This document shows positions 6,590 to 11,037 of a stretch of 11,037 nucleotides of DNA, in pieces (the first letter of the stretch is position 1; each line of letters begins with the position of its first letter). This DNA is from a bacterium (GTDB lineage: Bacteria > Patescibacteriota > Minisyncoccia > UBA6257 > JAGGUH01). A program made the position numbers and the translations under genes. The notes under the pieces were generated by a model. That model did no database searches. It worked only from the letters and a program-made list of their open reading frames with translations, and had not been told where the DNA came from. The stretch is taken from NCBI GenBank assembly GCA_021158645.1, contig JAGGUH010000024.1:1-11037 (forward strand). Reading direction: 5' to 3'.

Positions 6590-7003
6590 TTAAGTTCTTT
6601 CTATTATTCTAGTTTTAATAGGTAATTTATAACTTGCTTGCTTCAGGGCTTTAATCGCTTCTTCTCTTTTAATGCCATCAATTTCAAAAATTATCCTTCC
6701 TGGCCTTATTACAACAACATAACCAGCCGGATCTCCTTTGCCGCCACCCATTTTTATTTCTGATGGCTTTCTTGTAATTGGTTTATCAGGAAAAACTCTA
6801 ATCCAAAACTTGCCACCTTTTCTTAAATACCTAACCAAAACCTTTCTTGCTGCTTCTATTTGGTTTGAAGTTAACCAAACATTTTCTAATGCTTGTAAGC
6901 CAAAATTTCCAAAAACAAGAAAAATACCTCGAGTTTCTTTTTTTCGTTTTCGTCTTCGACCTTTTTGATGTTTTCGATGTTTTATTTTTCTTGGTTGAAG
7001 CAT
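6590..7003 (-). CDS. rplP: Large-subunit ribosomal protein L16 (uL16)
   Basis: L16 is a late-assembly 50S protein close to the A-site tRNA and the peptidyl-transferase centre. The 137-aa product has the usual length and motifs: MLQPRKIKHRKHQKGR at the N-terminus, FGLQALENVWLTSNQIEAARKVLVRYLRKGGKFWIRVFPDKPITRKP in the middle, and MGGGKGDP and LPIKTRII near the end. Small differences from common L16 sequences (such as GDPAGYVVV) do not break a known functional residue. It is the first gene of a tight three-gene block and is preceded by a 93-base A/T spacer. The start context is TTTATTATG. Confidence 0.98.
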   Translation of the reverse strand: MLQPRKIKHRKHQKGRRRKRKKETRGIFLVFGNFGLQALENVWLTSNQIEAARKVLVRYLRKGGKFWIRVFPDKPITRKPSEIKMGGGKGDPAGYVVVIRPGRIIFEIDGIKREEAIKALKQASYKLPIKTRIIERT

Positions 7004-7096
7004 AATAAAAAATTTTCAATTTTCAAATATCAATTATTAATTTAAAAAATAATTAAAAATTCATTAAAATTGTAATTTTAAAATTGATAAAGTTTA

Positions 7097-7765
7097 TTAA
7101 AATTTTTCACCTTTATAAATCCAAACTTTTATTCCAATTTTTCCATAAGTGCATTTTGCTTCGTCAAAAGCATAATCAATTTTTGATCTTAAGGTTTGCA
7201 AAGGTAATTTTCCTTCTTTGAGCCACTCGGTTCGAGCAATTTCGTTACCATTTAATCTTCCGGCTACTTGAACTTTGGCTCCTAATACTTCTCTATGACT
7301 TACAATATTTGACAATGCCCTTTTTAGTACTCTTCGATAAGGAATTCTTTTCTCAATTTGTTGAGCCATTTGCCTTGCAACTACTGCGGCTGAAACTTCA
7401 CCTCTCTTTAATTCTAAAATATCAATATCCAAATTAAAATTCAAAGGAAGTTTAGTTTCTTTTCTTATCTTTTTTATAATTTTTGTAATCTCATTGCTCA
7501 AATCTTCTAAACCTTTTGCTTTTCTGCCAAAAATCATCCCTACTTTTTGAGCCCTAATTTTCACTCTTACGCCTTCATCGCCCTGTCTTTCAATTTTTAC
7601 TTCGCTAATTAAGGCATCTTTATGTTTTTTTAAAATATAATCTCTAATTGCCAAGTCTTCCTTTAAATAATCAGAAAAATGTTTCCCTTTTTTAGGAAAC
7701 CAAGATGCCAACCATTCATCAGTAATTCCCAATCTAAAACTTTTTGGATGTATTTTATGACCCAT
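7097..7765 (-). CDS. rpsC: Small-subunit ribosomal protein S3 (uS3)
   Basis: S3 lies in the 30S head at the mRNA entry tunnel. The 222-aa product has the family N-terminus MGHKIHPKSFRLGI, a type-2 KH domain (about 40-110) and the C-terminal domain with GAKVQVAGRLNGNEIARTEW (162-181) and YGKIGIKVWIYKGE. The KH RNA-contact loop, normally G-x-x-G, reads G80-R-K-A83 here, so its second glycine is alanine. Upstream and downstream spacers of 69 and 93 bases isolate the gene from rplV and rplP, which normally adjoin it closely. The start context is ATTATTATG; there is no Shine-Dalgarno. Confidence 0.97.
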   Translation of the reverse strand: MGHKIHPKSFRLGITDEWLASWFPKKGKHFSDYLKEDLAIRDYILKKHKDALISEVKIERQGDEGVRVKIRAQKVGMIFGRKAKGLEDLSNEITKIIKKIRKETKLPLNFNLDIDILELKRGEVSAAVVARQMAQQIEKRIPYRRVLKRALSNIVSHREVLGAKVQVAGRLNGNEIARTEWLKEGKLPLQTLRSKIDYAFDEAKCTYGKIGIKVWIYKGEKF

Positions 7766-7772
7766 AATAATA

Positions 7773-7848
7773 GAAGTATGAAGTGAGAAATTAGAAACGA
7801 GAAATAAAAATTAAATTTTCATACTTCCCACCTCTTATCTCTCACCTC
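7773..7848. repeat. Purine/pyrimidine heptad repeats in the rplV-rpsC spacer
   Basis: Plus-strand units GAAGTAT, GAAGTGA, GAAATTA, GAAACGA, GAAATAA run from 7773 to 7807. Pyrimidine units ATACTTC, CCACCTC, TTATCTC, TCACCTC run from 7821 to 7848. The two sets are roughly inverted copies (GAAGTAT pairs exactly with ATACTTC), so a hairpin is possible. The TTATCTC unit contains the rplV stop codon, so the array extends into that gene. Confidence 0.8.
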
Positions 7849-8374
7849 CTCTATTTTTGAACATTTTTTTAACTCCTGGTAAAATTTTTGGAACTTTCAA
7901 TTTCTTTCCCGGTTTTTTAACTTCAATTTCTGAAATTTCTTTCCTTACTGTTTCTTTTTTTGTTTTTTCTGTTTCTACTTCTTCTTTTCTCGCTCCTTCT
8001 TTTTTTTCCTCATTTTTTATTGCCTTTCTTTCAACTTTTTTAGGTTCCTTTACCTCCAAGATCAAAGTAATATGCGAAGTTTTTCTTTGAATCATTGTTG
8101 CTCTTCCAAAAGCCCGAGGCATCCATCTTTTAAGCATTGGTCCCTGATCGACTCTGATTTCTTTTATAAAAAAATTTCCATCAATCTCCAGATTATTTCT
8201 TGCATTTGCAATCGCAGAATTTATTAATTTTAAAATTGGTTTTGCAGCTCTTTTTTTACAAAATAGAAGCTGTGCCTTAGCCCTTTCAACCTCCATTCCT
8301 TTTATCAAATTTGCCACCAAACGCGTTTTTCTCGGAGCAATATTTAAATATCTAAGATAAACTTTAACCTCCAT
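7835..8374 (-). CDS. rplV: Large-subunit ribosomal protein L22 (uL22) with charged C-terminal extension
   Basis: L22 binds all domains of 23S rRNA, and its long beta-hairpin lines the peptide exit tunnel. The conserved core is residues 1-109: LRYLNIAPRKTRLVANLIKG, then LINSAIANARNN, then the tunnel hairpin and end segment around MLKRWMPRAFGRATMIQRKTSHITL (80-104). The protein is 179 aa instead of the usual roughly 110-115, because a tail of about 70 residues rich in Lys, Glu and Arg follows (110-179), probably disordered or helical. The last codons (GGER-stop) are part of a purine-rich heptad repeat that continues into the spacer. The gene follows rpsS after 15 bases. The start context is TTATTATGGAGG, where the GGAGG is inside the coding sequence and cannot act as a normal Shine-Dalgarno. 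Confidence 0.97.
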   Translation of the reverse strand: MEVKVYLRYLNIAPRKTRLVANLIKGMEVERAKAQLLFCKKRAAKPILKLINSAIANARNNLEIDGNFFIKEIRVDQGPMLKRWMPRAFGRATMIQRKTSHITLILEVKEPKKVERKAIKNEEKKEGARKEEVETEKTKKETVRKEISEIEVKKPGKKLKVPKILPGVKKMFKNRGGER

Positions 8375-8389
8375 AATAAATAAATTTTT

Positions 8390-8692
8390 TTATCCTGCTT
8401 TGGCTGGTGCCATTCTTGCTTTCTTCTCCAACTCTCTTTGCATTTTGCCGCCATGCTTAATAAACTTTCTAGTCAAAGCAAATTCTCCTAAACGATGTCC
8501 CACCATTTCTTCAATCACCTTTACCGGAATAAAATCTTTCCCATTATGTACCAAAAAAGTATACCCGATCATTTCCGGAGAAATCATTGAATCTCTTGCC
8601 CAAGTTTTAATAGGACCGTCCTCTGGCTTTTGTTTCTTTACCTTTTTTAATAATTTTTGATCAATATATGGACCTTTTTTTGACGAACGCAT
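8390..8692 (-). CDS. rpsS: Small-subunit ribosomal protein S19 (uS19)
   Basis: S19 sits in the 30S head, near S13, and contacts the 50S subunit. The 100-aa product begins MRSSKKGPYIDQKLLKKV and includes the family signature around FIPVKVIEEMVGHRLGEFALTRKF. An upstream ATG in the same frame (8761) would add a hydrophobic 23-residue leader, but that stretch is translated repeat spacer and is not conserved in S19, so the ATG at 8692 is chosen. It follows rplB after a 79-base purine/pyrimidine repeat spacer and precedes rplV by 15 bases. The start context is ATTTTTATG, again without a Shine-Dalgarno. Confidence 0.97.
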   Translation of the reverse strand: MRSSKKGPYIDQKLLKKVKKQKPEDGPIKTWARDSMISPEMIGYTFLVHNGKDFIPVKVIEEMVGHRLGEFALTRKFIKHGGKMQRELEKKARMAPAKAG

Positions 8693-8700
8693 AAAAATAA

Positions 8701-8782
8701 GAAGTAGGAAGTATGAAATGAGAGGTGGGAATAGAAAAAATACTTTTCTCTCACTTCTCACCTCTCACTTCTTACTTCTTCC
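8701..8782. repeat. Purine/pyrimidine heptad repeats in the rplB-rpsS spacer
   Basis: Purine-rich units near 8700-8733 (GGAAGTA, TGAAATG, AGAGGTG) are followed by five consecutive pyrimidine units: CTCTCAC (8748), TTCTCAC (8755), CTCTCAC (8762), TTCTTAC (8769) and TTCTTCC (8776). The last two encode the end of L2 and its stop codon on the minus strand. This is the same repeat type as in the rplV-rpsC spacer. Confidence 0.85.
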
Positions 8783-9608
8783 TATGCTGTAAAATAAATT
8801 TGGAAGATGGTTTACGTTTTTTTCTGGTCTTTTTACCTCCAGTAACTTTACCCCATTTAGTTTTTGGTCTTTTTGTGCCTCGAGGGGCTCGTCCTTCACC
8901 ACCACCATAAGGGTGCTCTCTTGGATTCATTGCCGATCCTCGAACAACAGGTTTCTTTCCCGTATATCTGCTTCTTCCTGCCTTTCCAAGAACAACGCTT
9001 GAATGTTCCGGACAAGAAACTTGACCAATAGTAGCAAAACAATTTTCTTTTACTTTTCTGATTTCACTCGAAGGCAGCTGTAAAATTGCATAACCTTTTT
9101 CGATTCCAAGCATTTTTGCGAAACTTCCAGCAGAACGAGTCATTTGGCCACCTCTTCCAGGATAAAGTTCCACATTACATATTAAAGTTCCCGGTGGAAT
9201 ATTTTTAAGCATCATTCGATTGCCAGTTTTTACAGGCGTTTTCTCTGAAGTTATAATCTCTTCTCCAACTTTTAAACCATTGGGGGCAAGAATATATCTT
9301 TTCTCTCCGTCCTTATAACAAACCAAAGAGATAAAAGCACTGCGATAAGGATCATATTCTATTGTTAATACTTTTGCAGGAATGTCAAGTTTATCTTGCC
9401 CTTGTTTGAAATCAATCAAACGATACCTTTTTTTATGTCCGCCACCTCGCCATCTAACTGAAATTTTTCCTCTGGAACGGCCATATTTTTGATCAAGTTT
9501 AACTAAGAGCGGTTTGTAGGGCTCATTGGTTGTTAATACTTTCTTATAATCAACTACGGTCATTTTTCTCTGTCCTGGTGTTGTTGGTTTTTTTTCTTTA
9601 ATAGCCAT
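8772..9608 (-). CDS. rplB: Large-subunit ribosomal protein L2 (uL2)
   Basis: L2 is a primary 23S rRNA-binding protein needed for subunit association and peptidyl-transferase activity. The product is 278 aa, the usual size. Motifs include GRSRGKISVRWRGGGHKKRYR (43-63), PGRGGQMTRSAGSFAKMLG (150-168) and the C-terminal rRNA-binding region VVRGSAMNPREHPYGGGEGR (221-240). H232 corresponds to the functionally important H229 of E. coli. The flanking residues differ from the common DHPH: E231 replaces Asp and Y234 replaces the second His. The final codons (Arg-Lys-Lys-stop) are in register with a heptad repeat that continues downstream. A 292-base repeat-filled spacer separates it from rplW, which normally lies directly upstream. 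Confidence 0.98.
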   Translation of the reverse strand: MAIKEKKPTTPGQRKMTVVDYKKVLTTNEPYKPLLVKLDQKYGRSRGKISVRWRGGGHKKRYRLIDFKQGQDKLDIPAKVLTIEYDPYRSAFISLVCYKDGEKRYILAPNGLKVGEEIITSEKTPVKTGNRMMLKNIPPGTLICNVELYPGRGGQMTRSAGSFAKMLGIEKGYAILQLPSSEIRKVKENCFATIGQVSCPEHSSVVLGKAGRSRYTGKKPVVRGSAMNPREHPYGGGEGRAPRGTKRPKTKWGKVTGGKKTRKKRKPSSKFILQHRKK

Positions 9609-9645
9609 AATAATTTAAGCGTAAAACTCAAAACTAATTCAAATT

Positions 9646-9700
9646 AAATCTCAAATCTCAAATGTCAAATGTCAAATCCACATCTTAAATGTCAAATCTA
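9646..9700. repeat. Heptad array in the rplW-rplB spacer
   Basis: Units AAATCTC (twice), AAATGTC (twice), AAATCCA, CATCTTA, then AAATGTC and AAATCTA, with one single-base slip. It directly adjoins copy B of the duplicated element. Next to it, nearer rplB, is a short AGCGTAAAACTC segment like that at 3551-3585. Confidence 0.82.
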
Positions 9701-9879
9701 AATTTTTAATGCCAAATGTCAAAAAAATTCAAAATGCAAAAATCAAAATTCAAAATGACAATTCAAAATTCAAAAAGAATTAAAAATAAAAACTTTTTCT
9801 TTTTTCTTTAATTCTTTTTATTCTTTTTGATTTTTCATTTTGATTTTTGATGTTTGGTTTTTGATTTAACTTTGTTTTG
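9694..9879. repeat. 180-base duplicated spacer element, copy B
   Basis: Near-identical partner of 3649-3828, here 186 bases long because of an extra 7-base unit near 9800 (CTTTTTCTTTTTTC against CTTTTTC) and a 1-base loss. The central 13-base stem is kept (9772-9784 with 9807-9819), although the loop is lengthened by the insertion. It begins about 21 bases after the rplW stop in transcript direction, mirroring copy A after rpsH. Confidence 0.92.
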
Positions 9880-9900
9880 GATTTTGAATTTTTAATATCC

Positions 9901-10287
9901 TTATTTAGGTGCAATCTCAATACTATGTCCTTCTTTTAATGTTACAATTGCTTTTTTATATCCGGGTTTTTTTCCAGAAAATCTTCCTAATCTTTTTGGC
10001 TTTGAAGGTATTTTTGCAATTCGAACTTTTTCTACTTTAACTCCATAAATCAACTCAATTGCTTTTTCAACTAAAATTTTATTAGCATTATTTGCGACTT
10101 TAAATTGATATTGATTTTTAGAAGTAAGCATTGAAGATTTTTCAGTAATAATCGGGCTTAAAATAATATCAAATAATCTTGCTTTTTCTAAAAGCATTCT
10201 TTCTTCATTTTTTTCTCTTTTTTCTTCTGTTTTTTTCTTCTCCTCTTGCTTTTTTTCTTTGTTTTTATTTCGAGAAAATAAAGCCAT
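9901..10287 (-). CDS. rplW: Large-subunit ribosomal protein L23 (uL23) with charged N-terminal extension
   Basis: L23 lies at the peptide tunnel exit and is the docking site for trigger factor and the signal recognition particle. The core begins around residue 36 (ARLFDIILSPIITEKSS). E49 in PIITEKS corresponds to the glutamate that trigger factor binds in E. coli (E18). Downstream are ILVEKAIELIYGVKVEKVRI and KKAIVTLKEGHSIEI. The first 35 or so residues are an extra Lys/Glu-rich tail (RNKNKEKKQEEKKKTEEKR), giving 128 aa instead of about 95-100. The ATG at 10287 lies 5 bases after the rplD stop, which supports the long form. An internal ATG (10195-10197, M31) would give a normal-length L23 and cannot be fully excluded. 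Confidence 0.95.
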   Translation of the reverse strand: MALFSRNKNKEKKQEEKKKTEEKREKNEERMLLEKARLFDIILSPIITEKSSMLTSKNQYQFKVANNANKILVEKAIELIYGVKVEKVRIAKIPSKPKRLGRFSGKKPGYKKAIVTLKEGHSIEIAPK

Positions 10288-10292
10288 TGTTT

Positions 10293-10940
10293 TTATTTTT
10301 TAAGAAAAATTTTTTCTATTAAAGGAATTGTCTCTTTTTCCATTAAAAGATACTTAAAGTTTGCCAAATCTAAAGCATTTAAAGAATCAACTAAAATAAT
10401 TTTTGTCTTTGGCAGATTCCTTGCTGAAAGCAAAACATTTTTTTGATTTTTTGCTAAAACTAAAAGCAATGATTTTGGTTTTTCTTTAAAAATATTTTTT
10501 AAAATCTCTAACATTCTCTTTGTTTTCGGCTTTTCTTCAAATGTTTCGAATTTATCTAATAAAAAAATTTCTTTGTCTCTTAACTTTTGAGAAAGCAGGC
10601 AAAAAATTGCTTTTCTCTTCATTTTTTTTGGAATTTTTTTTTCGTAATTCTTTTCTTTTCTTGGACCAAAAGTAACACCACCACCAACCCACAGAGGAGA
10701 TCTAATTGAACCATGCCTTGCTCTGCCAGTACCCTTTTGAGACCAAGGTTTTTTACCTCCGCCTTTTACTTCTGCCCTTGTTTTAGTATGTGCCCAAGGA
10801 TATCTTTGATTTGCTAAATAACTTACAATCACTTGATGAACTAAATCTGAATTAAATTTAACCTCAAAAATTTCTGGGTTTAGTTCAATCTCTTCAACTT
10901 TTTCTCCTTTTTGATTGTAAACTGGAATGGTTAAAGACAT
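10293..10940 (-). CDS. rplD: Large-subunit ribosomal protein L4 (uL4)
   Basis: L4 binds 23S rRNA; its long internal loop reaches the exit tunnel opposite L22. In E. coli it also represses the S10 operon. The 215-aa product starts MSLTIPVYNQKGEKVEEIELN. It carries the highly conserved tunnel loop at 58-94 (VKGGGKKPWSQKGTGRARHG, then SIRSPLWVGGGVTFGPR). The C-terminal Rossmann-like part is present (SLLLVLAKNQKNVLLSARNL, KIILVDSLNALDL). It is the most upstream gene in the window; rplC should precede it beyond the 97-base repeat segment at the right edge. The start context is AAATTATG. It is followed by rplW after 5 bases. Confidence 0.97.
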   Translation of the reverse strand: MSLTIPVYNQKGEKVEEIELNPEIFEVKFNSDLVHQVIVSYLANQRYPWAHTKTRAEVKGGGKKPWSQKGTGRARHGSIRSPLWVGGGVTFGPRKEKNYEKKIPKKMKRKAIFCLLSQKLRDKEIFLLDKFETFEEKPKTKRMLEILKNIFKEKPKSLLLVLAKNQKNVLLSARNLPKTKIILVDSLNALDLANFKYLLMEKETIPLIEKIFLKK

Positions 10941-10945
10941 AATTT

Positions 10946-11022
10946 AAATGTCAAATTTCAAATGTCAAATTTTTCAATCTAAAATTTTAAATCTGAAATC
11001 TAAAATCTACATTCAAAATAAG
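10946..11022. repeat. Heptad array upstream of rplD
   Basis: Eleven 7-base units in unbroken register: AAATGTC, AAATTTC, AAATGTC, AAATTTT, TCAATCT, AAAATTT, TAAATCT, GAAATCT, AAAATCT, ACATTCA, AAATAAG. It then leads into AAGCGCAAAACT at the window edge. It occupies the place where rplC would normally end a few bases before rplD, so the spacer on this side is also expanded; its full length is cut by the window. Confidence 0.85.
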
Positions 11023-11037
11023 TTTAAGCGCAAAACT

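Noticed and set aside
6831..7019. Alternative minus-strand frame overlapping rplP
   Set aside because: It is a shifted reading of the rplP coding sequence, which is conserved in its own frame.
8693..8761. Upstream in-frame ATG giving S19 a hydrophobic 23-residue leader
   Set aside because: The added residues are translated heptad spacer, S19 has no signal peptide or leader, and the family start MRSSKKGPYID fits the ATG at 8692.
40..11022. Reading the repeated spacers as a CRISPR array
   Set aside because: Units are 7 bases with no separate constant repeats and variable spacers of 25-40 bases, and no cas genes are present.

Overview
The window is a run of sixteen genes, all on the minus strand: a bacterial S10/spc ribosomal-protein cluster followed by a phosphoenolpyruvate synthase gene. 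In transcription order (right to left) they are rplD, rplW, rplB, rpsS, rplV, rpsC, rplP, rpmC, rpsQ, rplN, rplX, rplE, rpsN, rpsH, rplF and ppsA. The first genes of a standard S10 operon (rpsJ, rplC) would lie beyond the right edge. The second half of the spc operon (rplR, rpsE, rpmD, rplO, secY) is missing after rplF, where ppsA follows after 4 bases.

The DNA is strongly A+T-rich. The L23 and L22 proteins carry lysine/glutamate-rich tails, S14 is the short zinc form, and gene-free spacers are filled with short periodic repeats. I infer a Candidate Phyla Radiation (Patescibacteria, Parcubacteria-like) genome, probably a metagenomic contig; no marker here proves it. All 16 genes end in TAA (14) or TAG (2), never TGA, and none contains an in-frame TGA, so nothing suggests the UGA=Gly recoding of Gracilibacteria/Absconditabacteria.

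Layout: the genes fall into eight tight blocks, [rplD-rplW], [rplB], [rpsS-rplV], [rpsC], [rplP-rpmC-rpsQ], [rplN-rplX-rplE-rpsN], [rpsH] and [rplF-ppsA]. Inside blocks, gaps are 4-15 bases or a 19-base overlap. Between blocks they are about 70-390 bases. Nearly all long spacers, and the 3' flank at 40-144, carry DNA with a 7-base period (heptads such as AAATCTC, TAAAATC, GAAGTGA). A 180-base element occurs twice, after rpsH and after rplW. The left end (145-545) has no convincing gene, but has a palindromic candidate terminator for the minus-strand genes.

Functionally the ribosomal proteins build the peptide-exit region (L4, L22, L23, L24, L29), the peptidyl-transferase surroundings (L2, L16), the 5S/central protuberance region (L5), the subunit interface and factor-binding side (L14, L6) and parts of the 30S head and body (S3, S14, S19, S8, S17). 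PpsA makes phosphoenolpyruvate from pyruvate. I found no defence, mobile or otherwise undescribed gene system. The unusual signal is in the non-coding DNA: heptad arrays that differ from copy to copy by whole 7-base units and run into the 3' ends of rplV and rplB. The absence of Shine-Dalgarno sites in favour of an ATTATG-type start context is also notable.
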